Source of the DNA: Flavobacteriaceae bacterium
GTDB lineage: Bacteria > Bacteroidota > Bacteroidia > Flavobacteriales > Flavobacteriaceae
Reading direction: 5' to 3'
Assembly: GCA_947482805.1 (NCBI GenBank)
Contig: CANKLK010000009.1
Location: 1 to 29,842, forward strand
Length of the DNA: 29,842 nucleotides
The notes below the pieces were generated by a model, which saw only the letters and a program-made list of their open reading frames with translations, was not told the origin of the DNA and ran no database searches. The translations under genes were made by a program, and so were the position numbers. Shown here one piece after another: positions 24,001 through 29,842 of the stretch; position 1 is the first letter of the stretch; each line of letters opens with the position of its first letter.

Positions 24001-25194
24001 ATGAACATACACGAATATCAAGGAAAAGAAATTTTAGCAAGTTATGGCGTTAGAGTGCAGCGAGGAATTGTTGCTAATAGCCCGGTTGAAGCTGTGGCTG
24101 CCGCAAAACAATTAACTGCAGAAACAGGAACGGGTTGGCATGTTATCAAAGCGCAAATTCACGCAGGTGGAAGAGGAAAAGGGGGTGGCGTAAAATTGGC
24201 AAAGAATCTGCAACAGGTGGAAGAACTTTCAGAACAAATTATTGGGATGATGCTTAAAACACCTCAAACACCACCTGAAGGAAAGCGGGTGCACAAGGTT
24301 TTGATTGCTGAAGATGTTTATTATCCTGGAGAAAGTGATACCAAAGAGTTTTATATGTCTGTTCTTTTAAACAGAGCAAAAGCAAGAAACATGATTATGT
24401 ATTCTACGGAAGGAGGAATGGATATTGAAGAAGTTGCCGAACATACACCACATTTAATTTTTACCGAAGAGATTGATCCTTCAATTGGATTACAAGGTTT
24501 TCAGGCACGTAGAATTGCTTTTAATCTTGGACTTTCTGGAAATGCCTTCAAAGAAATGGTAAAGTTTGTTGATTCATTATACAACGCTTATGTTGGATCT
24601 GATGCTTCCATGTTTGAAATTAATCCGGTTTTAAAAACTTCGGATAATAAAATTATGGCTGTCGATGCTAAAGTGAACATCGATGACAATTCGTTATATC
24701 GTCAACCAAAATACGCAGACATGCGTGACATTCGTGAAGAAAACCCAATTGAAGTTGAAGCCAAAGAAGCTGGTTTAAATTATGTTGACCTTGACGGAAC
24801 TGTAGGTTGTATGGTTAATGGTGCCGGATTGGCAATGGCAACTATGGATTTGATTAAATATGCAGGTTATGAACCAGCTAACTTTTTAGATGTAGGTGGA
24901 ACTGCAGATGCCAAAAGAGTAGAATTAGCTTTTAGAATTATTTTAAAAGATCCAAATGTAAAAGCAATTTTGATTAATATTTTTGGAGGAATCGTTCGTT
25001 GTGACAGAGTAGCACAAGGTGTTGTTGATGCCTATAAAAATATGGGAGACGCTATTAAAGTGCCTATTATTGTGCGCCTTCAGGGAACAAATGCTGAAAT
25101 AGCCAAAGAGTTAATTGATAATTCAGGAATGCCAATTTTATCAGCAGTGCAATTCCAAGAAGCTGCTGATCAAGTAAAGGTGGCTTTATCATAA
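24001..25194 (+). CDS. sucC: Succinate-CoA ligase (ADP-forming) subunit beta
   Basis: A 397-residue ATP-grasp subunit of succinyl-CoA synthetase, which makes ATP or GTP from succinyl-CoA in the TCA cycle. Features in order: NIHEYQGKEILASYGV at the start, VIKAQIHAGGRGKGGGVK (residues 43-60; nucleotide loop), FEINPV with the metal-binding residues near 206-211, VDAKVNIDDN, NGAGLAMATMD, and LDVGGTAD, and IFGGIVRCD in the C-terminal half. Length agrees with the usual 388-400. The alpha subunit gene sucD is not adjacent: the next gene is gltA after a terminator. The ATG at 24001 directly precedes the conserved N-terminal strand. Confidence 0.96.
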   Translation: MNIHEYQGKEILASYGVRVQRGIVANSPVEAVAAAKQLTAETGTGWHVIKAQIHAGGRGKGGGVKLAKNLQQVEELSEQIIGMMLKTPQTPPEGKRVHKVLIAEDVYYPGESDTKEFYMSVLLNRAKARNMIMYSTEGGMDIEEVAEHTPHLIFTEEIDPSIGLQGFQARRIAFNLGLSGNAFKEMVKFVDSLYNAYVGSDASMFEINPVLKTSDNKIMAVDAKVNIDDNSLYRQPKYADMRDIREENPIEVEAKEAGLNYVDLDGTVGCMVNGAGLAMATMDLIKYAGYEPANFLDVGGTADAKRVELAFRIILKDPNVKAILINIFGGIVRCDRVAQGVVDAYKNMGDAIKVPIIVRLQGTNAEIAKELIDNSGMPILSAVQFQEAADQVKVALS

Positions 25195-25231
25195 AGAAAT
25201 TAAATATAGTTACAAATTAAATCCTGAGTGA

Positions 25232-25274
25232 CCCGAGCGAAGCGAACTGGCGGAGCAAAGCTCGGGATTTTTTT
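25232..25274 (+). terminator. Intrinsic terminator after sucC
   Basis: CCCGAGC (25232-25238) pairs with GCTCGGG (25260-25266) around a GC-rich 21-nt loop, and a T-run follows. The GC-rich core stands out from the surrounding AT-rich DNA. Confidence 0.8.
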
Positions 25275-25304
25275 AACTTTTTTTTAAAAACAAACTCATT
25301 GGTT

Positions 25305-25325
25305 TTTGATAAAATATTTATCAAA
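25305..25325. promoter_or_regulatory. 21-bp palindrome upstream of gltA
   Basis: TTTGATAAA-ATA-TTTATCAAA has perfect 9-bp arms and a 3-bp spacer. It sits 24 nt upstream of the predicted -33 box of gltA. The form suits a dimeric transcription factor. Confidence 0.5.
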
Positions 25326-25348
25326 TAATAAAAGAAAACGTTATCATA

Positions 25349-25384
25349 TTTGTTTTTTATTTCATTTCGAATTCCCTAAATTTG
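25349..25384 (+). promoter_or_regulatory. Predicted promoter for gltA
   Basis: TTTG (25349-25352), a 24-nt spacer and TAAATTTG (25377-25384) resemble the Bacteroidota consensus, with a spacer at the long end. The -7 box is 41 nt before the ATG. Confidence 0.55.
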
Positions 25385-25425
25385 TTGAATTGTTAAACAA
25401 ACAGATTTAATTCCCTTATTTTACC

Positions 25426-26709
25426 ATGTCCAAAACAGCAATTTTAGAATTTGATGGCAAAAAATATGAGTTTCCTGTCATTGAAGGAAGTGAAAATGAA
25501 GCAGCTATTGATATTGAAAAACTACGTGCTTTAACAGGCGCAATAACACTTGATCCGGGTTACAAAAACTCTGGTTCATGCAAAAGCGATATCACTTTCC
25601 TTGACGGTGAAGAAGGAATTCTTCGTTATCGCGGTTATGCAATTGAAGATTTAGCCGAAAAATCAGATTTTCTTGAGGTTTCTTACTTGGTCATATTTGG
25701 AGAATTACCAACAAAAAGTCAGTTAGCTCAATTTGAAAACGACATAAGAAAATATACTTTGGTCAACGAAGAAATGAAAAACATTATAGATGGTTTTCCA
25801 AAAACGGCTCATCCAATGGGTGTTTTGTCTTCGCTTACAAGCGCATTAACAGCTTTTAATCCAAAAGTGGTAAATGTAGAAAACGAAAAAGAAATGTATG
25901 AAGCAGTTTGCAAAACCATGGGTAAATTCTTGGTGATTGCAACCTGGACTTACAGAAAAATGATGGGTTATCCTTTGAATTACTATGATAACACGCAAGG
26001 ATATGTTGAGAATTTCATGCAGTTAATGTTTAAATTACCAACCGGACCGTATTCTTCAAATCCTGTTGTAGTTGATGCATTAGATAAATTATTTATTTTG
26101 CATGCAGATCACGAGCAAAATTGTTCTACGTCAACAGTAAGAATTGTTGGTTCGTCTCATGCGGGATTATTTGCTTCCATTTCTGCCGGAGTTTCTGCAC
26201 TTTGGGGTCCATTGCATGGCGGAGCTAATCAGGCTGTGTTAGAGATGTTAGAAGCCATTCAATTAGATGGTGGCGATTCAGCAAAATATATGGCAAAAGC
26301 CAAAGATAAAGACGATCCGTTCCGTTTAATGGGATTCGGACATCGTGTTTATAAAAATTTTGACCCAAGAGCCAGAATCATTAAGAAAGCAGCAGATGAA
26401 GTATTGAAAAATCTTGGTGTAGACGATCCGATTTTAAGGATAGCAAAGGAATTAGAAGAAGCAGCTTTGGTTGATGAATATTTCGTTTCTAGAAAATTAT
26501 ATCCAAATGTTGATTTCTACTCCGGAATTATATATAGAGCATTAGGTATTCCAACCGATATGTTTACCGTAATGTTTGCTATAGGAAGATTACCGGGCTG
26601 GATTGCACAATGGAAAGAAATGCGCATCAATAAAGAACCAATAGGAAGACCAAGACAAGTATATACAGGTAAACCTTTAAGAGATTTTGTGTCAATAGAT
26701 AAAAGATAA
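25426..26709 (+). CDS. gltA: Citrate synthase
   Basis: A 427-residue type II citrate synthase, the same length as E. coli GltA (427), condensing oxaloacetate and acetyl-CoA at the entry of the TCA cycle. The catalytic triad is visible at nearly the same numbering as E. coli: H264 in GPLHGGAN, H306 in GFGHRVYK and D363 in NVDFYSG. Other conserved segments are FLDGEEGILRYRGYAIEDL near 58-76 and LHADHEQNCSTSTVR at 225-239. The N-terminal beta domain (1-50) is typical of the hexameric form. It has its own predicted promoter and a palindrome upstream, and a perfect terminator downstream. Its position after sucC places two TCA-cycle genes side by side as separate transcripts. Confidence 0.97.
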   Translation: MSKTAILEFDGKKYEFPVIEGSENEAAIDIEKLRALTGAITLDPGYKNSGSCKSDITFLDGEEGILRYRGYAIEDLAEKSDFLEVSYLVIFGELPTKSQLAQFENDIRKYTLVNEEMKNIIDGFPKTAHPMGVLSSLTSALTAFNPKVVNVENEKEMYEAVCKTMGKFLVIATWTYRKMMGYPLNYYDNTQGYVENFMQLMFKLPTGPYSSNPVVVDALDKLFILHADHEQNCSTSTVRIVGSSHAGLFASISAGVSALWGPLHGGANQAVLEMLEAIQLDGGDSAKYMAKAKDKDDPFRLMGFGHRVYKNFDPRARIIKKAADEVLKNLGVDDPILRIAKELEEAALVDEYFVSRKLYPNVDFYSGIIYRALGIPTDMFTVMFAIGRLPGWIAQWKEMRINKEPIGRPRQVYTGKPLRDFVSIDKR

Positions 26710-26730
26710 ATTATCCACTATTAAATAATT

Positions 26731-26764
26731 AAAAAAACTCCTTGTGCAAACAAGGAGTTTTTTT
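26731..26764. terminator. Bidirectional intrinsic terminator (gltA / msrBA)
   Basis: AAAAAAACTCCTTG (26731-26744) and CAAGGAGTTTTTTT (26751-26764) give a perfect 14-bp stem with a 6-nt loop. It lies between convergent stop codons, and A- and T-runs on each side allow use in both directions. Confidence 0.9.
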
Positions 26765-26768
26765 AGTA

Positions 26769-27878
26769 TTATTTCTTTTTCAATCTGTCTTTAAAAATCT
26801 TTTCAAATTTTTCAATTTTGGGCTGTATTACCATTTCACAATAGGGTTGGTTTTTATTGTTTTGATAATAGTTTTGATGATAGTCTTCTGCTTTGTAAAA
26901 GGCTTTAAACGGTTCTAAAGTGGTTACAATTTTACTACTATAAACCTTAGCATTATTCAATTCCGCAATAATGCTTTCAGCCGCTTTCTTTTGTTCTTCG
27001 TTTTTATAAAAAATTACCGAACGATATTGTGTTCCAACATCAGCACCTTGTCTGTTCAATGTCGTTGGGTCATGCACCGTAAAAAACACCTTAAATATTT
27101 CATCCAAATTTGTTTCAGTTTTATCGTAAGTAATTTGAACTACTTCGGCAGCCCCAGTACTTCCGGCACAAACTTCCTCATAACTTGGATTTTCAACTTT
27201 TCCTCCTGCAAAACCAGAAACCACTTTCTCAACACCTTGTAAATTTTCGTAAACAGCTTCTACACACCAATAACAACCGCCACCTAATACTATTGTTTCT
27301 AAATTTCCATTGTTTGTTGGAATGTTTACACTATCTGGAACAAAATCTAATGAAATAGCATTCATGCAATACCGTTTTCCTGTTGGAGCTGGTCCATCAT
27401 CAAACAAATGCCCTAAATGACTATTGCATCTACCACAAAGTGCTTCTATACGACGCATTCCAAAGGAGTTGTCATCTTTAAACACAACGCTTTTTTCATT
27501 GTCTTGTTCAAAAAAACTAGGCCAGCCACAGCTGCTAGTGAATTTTTGATTTGATTTGAATAACTTTAAACCACAAGCCGCACAATAATAGGTGCCTTTG
27601 GTTTCTGAATTCCACATCGTTCCGGTAAAAGCTCTTTCGGTATCTGCTTGTCGGGCAACAGCATATAAATCAGCAGATAGCACTTTCTTCCATTCTGCAT
27701 CAGATACATTTAATTTTGTTGTATCAGTATTAGAATAAAAAGGATTCTCTGGTTTTGAAATCACGTTTTCCATAACAATTGTTTTTGAAGTTATATTTTG
27801 TTTGTTGTTATTCTGTCCACAAGCATTCAGAATGAATAGTGGTGACAAAAGTAAAAAGTTAAAAATGGATTTTTGCAT
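26769..27878 (-). CDS. msrBA: Bifunctional peptide methionine sulfoxide reductase MsrB-MsrA, lipoprotein
   Basis: A 369-residue fusion that repairs both S- and R-epimers of methionine sulfoxide. The first 20 residues form a lipoprotein signal (LNAC, Cys20), followed by a polar linker. The MsrB part (about 55-180) has zinc cysteines C99/C102 and C148/C151, the resolving candidate C117 (SSCGWPSFF) and catalytic C171 (RYCMNAISLDF). The MsrA part (about 193-355) has catalytic C202 in GGGCYWC (C205 next) and the family signatures GTQYRSVIFY and YHQNYYQNN. Both halves look active. Envelope location fits a role in repairing exported proteins after oxidative stress. A -7-like TAAATTTG lies 77 nt upstream. 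Confidence 0.95.
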   Translation of the reverse strand: MQKSIFNFLLLSPLFILNACGQNNNKQNITSKTIVMENVISKPENPFYSNTDTTKLNVSDAEWKKVLSADLYAVARQADTERAFTGTMWNSETKGTYYCAACGLKLFKSNQKFTSSCGWPSFFEQDNEKSVVFKDDNSFGMRRIEALCGRCNSHLGHLFDDGPAPTGKRYCMNAISLDFVPDSVNIPTNNGNLETIVLGGGCYWCVEAVYENLQGVEKVVSGFAGGKVENPSYEEVCAGSTGAAEVVQITYDKTETNLDEIFKVFFTVHDPTTLNRQGADVGTQYRSVIFYKNEEQKKAAESIIAELNNAKVYSSKIVTTLEPFKAFYKAEDYHQNYYQNNKNQPYCEMVIQPKIEKFEKIFKDRLKKK

Positions 27879-27954
27879 ATTTGATAGTAAGAGGAGAATA
27901 TTAAGTGGACATTCGGTTTTTATTCAGTGATATTATTAATTTATAAATCGGATA

Positions 27955-27989
27955 CAAATTTACATTACATATATGAGGGAAAATGCCAA
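27955..27989 (-). promoter_or_regulatory. Predicted promoter for msrBA
   Basis: On the minus strand TTG (27989-27987), a 24-nt spacer and TAAATTTG (27962-27955) match the Bacteroidota pattern, giving a leader of about 70 nt. Confidence 0.45.
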
Positions 27990-28068
27990 GTAGATTACAA
28001 ATTGCTGCTATTTAAGGAAAGTTTAACGGTTGTTCAAAAGTATAATTATTAAGGCATCTTTTTTTTTG

Positions 28069-28076
28069 TATTTTTG
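28069..28076 (+). promoter_or_regulatory. -7-like element before idi
   Basis: TATTTTTG matches TAnnTTTG, 51 nt before the idi start codon, but no -33 TTG lies at a suitable distance. The rest of the divergent gap 27879-28127 holds nothing else recognisable. Confidence 0.3.
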
Positions 28077-28127
28077 TCCTATTTCTGAAACTTCGGGATG
28101 CGCTTAGGGTTACAAATAGTATAAGTT

Positions 28128-28655
28128 ATGATTGAAGAACAAGTAATCTTGGTTAATGAACAAGATGAACCTATTGGGTTAATGAATAAACTCGAAGCAC
28201 ATGAGAAAGCAATTTTGCATCGTGCTTTCTCGGTATTCGTGTTGAATAAAAATAACGAAATCATGTTGCAGCAACGTGCGCATCAAAAATACCATTCACC
28301 TTTGCTTTGGACTAATACATGCTGTAGTCATCAACGCAACGGAGAAACCAATATTCAGGCCGGAACCCGAAGGTTATATGAAGAAATGGGTTTCAAAACC
28401 GAACTCAAAGAATTATTTCATTTCATCTATAAAGCTCCATTTGATAATGGTTTGACAGAGCATGAACTCGACCATGTGATGATTGGTTATTATAATGATG
28501 AACCAAAAATCAATGAAGAGGAAGTAGAAAGCTGGAAATGGATGAAAATTGAAGATGTCAAAACCGATATGATTCAAAATCCCGATATTTATACAGTTTG
28601 GTTCAAAATAATATTTGACGAATTTTATCATTATTTAGAAGACCATAAGATTTAA
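28128..28655 (+). CDS. idi: Isopentenyl-diphosphate delta-isomerase, type I
   Basis: A 175-residue Nudix-fold enzyme that isomerises isopentenyl to dimethylallyl diphosphate for isoprenoid (quinone, carotenoid, undecaprenyl) synthesis. Active-site features: WTNTCCSHQ with the catalytic Cys66, the Nudix-like stretch GTRRLYEEMGF (79-89), and EHELDHV with E111 and E113 matching the essential glutamates of E. coli Idi. Metal ligands are expected from His residues in the HRAF and SHQ segments. The start MIEEQVILVNEQDEPIG is typical of the family. The next gene starts 74 nt downstream on the same strand. Confidence 0.95.
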   Translation: MIEEQVILVNEQDEPIGLMNKLEAHEKAILHRAFSVFVLNKNNEIMLQQRAHQKYHSPLLWTNTCCSHQRNGETNIQAGTRRLYEEMGFKTELKELFHFIYKAPFDNGLTEHELDHVMIGYYNDEPKINEEEVESWKWMKIEDVKTDMIQNPDIYTVWFKIIFDEFYHYLEDHKI

Positions 28656-28729
28656 GATTGCTGAATTTAGAATTCAGATTTCAGAACATTTCAACACTCA
28701 TAAATCGTTAATTAACAATAAAATATCTA

Positions 28730-29140
28730 ATGAAAGTAACAGTTTCCAGAAAAGCCCATTTCAATGCAGCCCATCGATTATATCGTAAAGATTGGTCAAT
28801 GGAGAAAAACGATGCTATATTTGGCAAATGTAATAATCCAAATTTCCATGGACATAATTATGATTTAACAGTTTCAGTAACTGGAGAAATTGACTTGGAA
28901 ACAGGTTATGTTATTGATGTAAAAATTCTTTCTGATTTAATCAAAGAGCATGTCGAAAATGCTTTCGATCATAAAAATCTTAACCTTGATGTTCCAGAGT
29001 TCGCCGACTTAAATCCAACAGCCGAAAATATATCAGTTGTCATTTGGCAAAAGCTAAGAAAATATATTGATGCCAATAAAGATTTAGAAGTGGTTCTTTA
29101 TGAAACGCCTAGAAATTTTGTAACCTACAACGGAAATTAA
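28730..29140 (+). CDS. 6-pyruvoyl-tetrahydropterin synthase-type enzyme (COG0720)
   Basis: A 136-residue T-fold enzyme of the QueD/PTPS family. Zinc ligands are H15 (FNAAHRL) and H40 and H42. The active-site motif is C34-NNPNF-HGH, i.e. Cys-x5-HGH. QueD proteins that make 6-carboxytetrahydropterin for queuosine normally have Cys-x3-HGH, while animal PTPS, which makes 6-pyruvoyl tetrahydropterin for biopterin, has Cys-x5-HGH. Other stretches recall animal PTPS: DHKNLNLDVPEFAD and the TAENISVVIW helix. The gene may thus be a true PTPS or a bifunctional member, so I avoid the queD symbol. The stop overlaps the start of the next gene (TAATG). Confidence 0.88.
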   Translation: MKVTVSRKAHFNAAHRLYRKDWSMEKNDAIFGKCNNPNFHGHNYDLTVSVTGEIDLETGYVIDVKILSDLIKEHVENAFDHKNLNLDVPEFADLNPTAENISVVIWQKLRKYIDANKDLEVVLYETPRNFVTYNGN

Positions 29141-29589
29141 TGGCGCTAAAAATTGGGGACAAAATCCCTTCATTTACCTCGATAGATAGTAAAGGAGATT
29201 CTTTTGATATAATAGAATACATTGGAAAACCATTAGTAATTTATTTTTATCCGAAAGATGACACTCCCGGTTGCACTATACAAGCTTGTACTTTTCGAGA
29301 TAAATATGAAGATTTTAAAGCGCTTGGTGCTGAAGTAATTGGAATAAGCAGTGATAGTTTAAAGTCGCATCAAAAATTTGCGTCACGTTACAAACTTCCA
29401 TTTATATTGCTTTCAGATTTTGACAAAAAGATCAGAACACAATTTGGTGTTCCTAATGATTTCCTGGGTTTGATTCCCGGCAGAGCTACATATGTTATTG
29501 ATAAAAAAGGAGTTGTTCAATTAATTTTTGATAGTACTTCGGCTAAAATACACATCGAAAAGGCACTTGAAATTCTCAAAACTATGTAA
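29140..29589 (+). CDS. bcp: Thioredoxin-dependent peroxiredoxin, Bcp/PrxQ type
   Basis: A 149-residue peroxiredoxin reducing hydrogen and organic peroxides. The peroxidatic site is FYPKDDTPGCTIQAC, with peroxidatic C45 and resolving C50 spaced as in E. coli Bcp. The downstream Arg in IPGRATYVID completes the conserved site, and DFDKKIRTQFGV fits the family. There is no signal peptide, so it is cytoplasmic. Its ATG overlaps the preceding stop codon by one base, suggesting translational coupling with the pterin synthase gene. manA starts 11 nt downstream. Confidence 0.95.
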   Translation: MALKIGDKIPSFTSIDSKGDSFDIIEYIGKPLVIYFYPKDDTPGCTIQACTFRDKYEDFKALGAEVIGISSDSLKSHQKFASRYKLPFILLSDFDKKIRTQFGVPNDFLGLIPGRATYVIDKKGVVQLIFDSTSAKIHIEKALEILKTM

Positions 29590-29600
29590 GTTTGCTCAAA

Positions 29601-29842
29601 ATGGCATCGATGAAATTATATCCGTTACAATTTGAACCCATACTTAAAGAAAGAATTTGGGGAGGAACAAAATTAAAAACCTTTCTAAATAAACCTATAA
29701 CTTCAAATATTACAGGTGAAAGCTGGGAAATATCTACTGTAGAAAATAATGTTAGTGTCGTGGCTAATGGTTCATTGAAAGGAAAATCATTAAACGAATT
29801 GATTAACGAATTTCCCGAAGCTGTTTTGGGAACCAAAGTTTA
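29601..29842 (+). CDS. manA: Mannose-6-phosphate isomerase, class I, N-terminal fragment (runs off the window)
   Basis: An open frame from ATG 29601 (or the in-frame ATG at 29610) continues to the last base without a stop, giving about 80 residues. It begins MASMKLYPLQFEPILKERIW, then GGTKLKTF, and carries TGESWEIS, whose residues match the N-terminal part of type I phosphomannose isomerases. The enzyme interconverts fructose 6-phosphate and mannose 6-phosphate, feeding GDP-mannose for surface glycans. The catalytic His/Glu metal site lies beyond the window. It follows bcp by 11 nt on the same strand. The second ATG fits better with homologues that start MKLYPL. Confidence 0.85.
   Translation, partial: MASMKLYPLQFEPILKERIWGGTKLKTFLNKPITSNITGESWEISTVENNVSVVANGSLKGKSLNELINEFPEAVLGTKV

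Noticed and set aside
25222..25270. GC-rich GAGCGAAGCGAACTGG stretch as a foreign insertion or attachment site
   Set aside because: It is explained as the stem and loop of the sucC terminator followed by a T-run.
28656..28729. Possible regulatory RNA between idi and the pterin synthase gene
   Set aside because: Only weak overlapping CTGAATT/AATTCAG symmetry is present, with no stable structure or promoter.

Overview
The window looks like a chromosomal segment from a Flavobacterium-type member of the Bacteroidota. The evidence is the low GC content (about one third by eye), the near absence of Shine-Dalgarno sequences, several matches to the Bacteroidota -7 promoter motif TAnnTTTG, a PorV/PorQ-family outer-membrane protein, and many AT-rich palindromic intergenic repeats. 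No phage, plasmid, transposase, CRISPR array, tRNA or rRNA is visible. Most genes are housekeeping genes.

Layout. Positions 1-4068 (+) are the end of a surface-polysaccharide locus: the tail of a glycosyltransferase, a Wzy/WaaL-type membrane protein, a second glycosyltransferase and a polyprenyl-phosphate sugar transferase. Positions 4048-6269 (-) hold a PorV-like barrel protein and a DUF4105 protein. pssA (6354-7067, +) is followed by a 327-nt gap in which the gene's own 3' end is duplicated. Positions 7395-10407 (-) encode KdsD, TatC, an AhpD-like protein and LptB. recQ runs divergently (10494-12689). Then come a small conserved-looking protein, a COG2509 flavoprotein, an unrecognised membrane protein and a GapN-like aldehyde dehydrogenase (15833-17413).

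Positions 17453-23021 (-) form a long co-oriented block. rsfS and ftsH come first and end at a strong hairpin. After it come a LUD-domain protein, cdsA, psd, an acyl-CoA-binding protein and a lipoprotein superoxide dismutase, with gaps of 1 to 6 nt or short overlaps. Together with pssA, these supply all the enzymes from phosphatidic acid to phosphatidylethanolamine. Positions 23114-26709 (+) carry birA, sucC and gltA, the last two being TCA-cycle genes. A lipoprotein MsrB-MsrA fusion follows (-). The window ends with idi, a pterin synthase of the animal PTPS type, a Bcp peroxiredoxin and the start of manA (+).

I found no clearly new multi-gene system. The points most worth a second look are: the pterin synthase whose active-site spacing resembles animal PTPS rather than QueD; a eukaryotic-type acyl-CoA-binding protein inside a phospholipid operon; secreted lipoprotein forms of SOD and of MsrBA; a RecQ without the zinc cysteines; a GapN-like enzyme lacking Glu at the canonical catalytic position; and the duplicated pssA tail with its nested palindromes.
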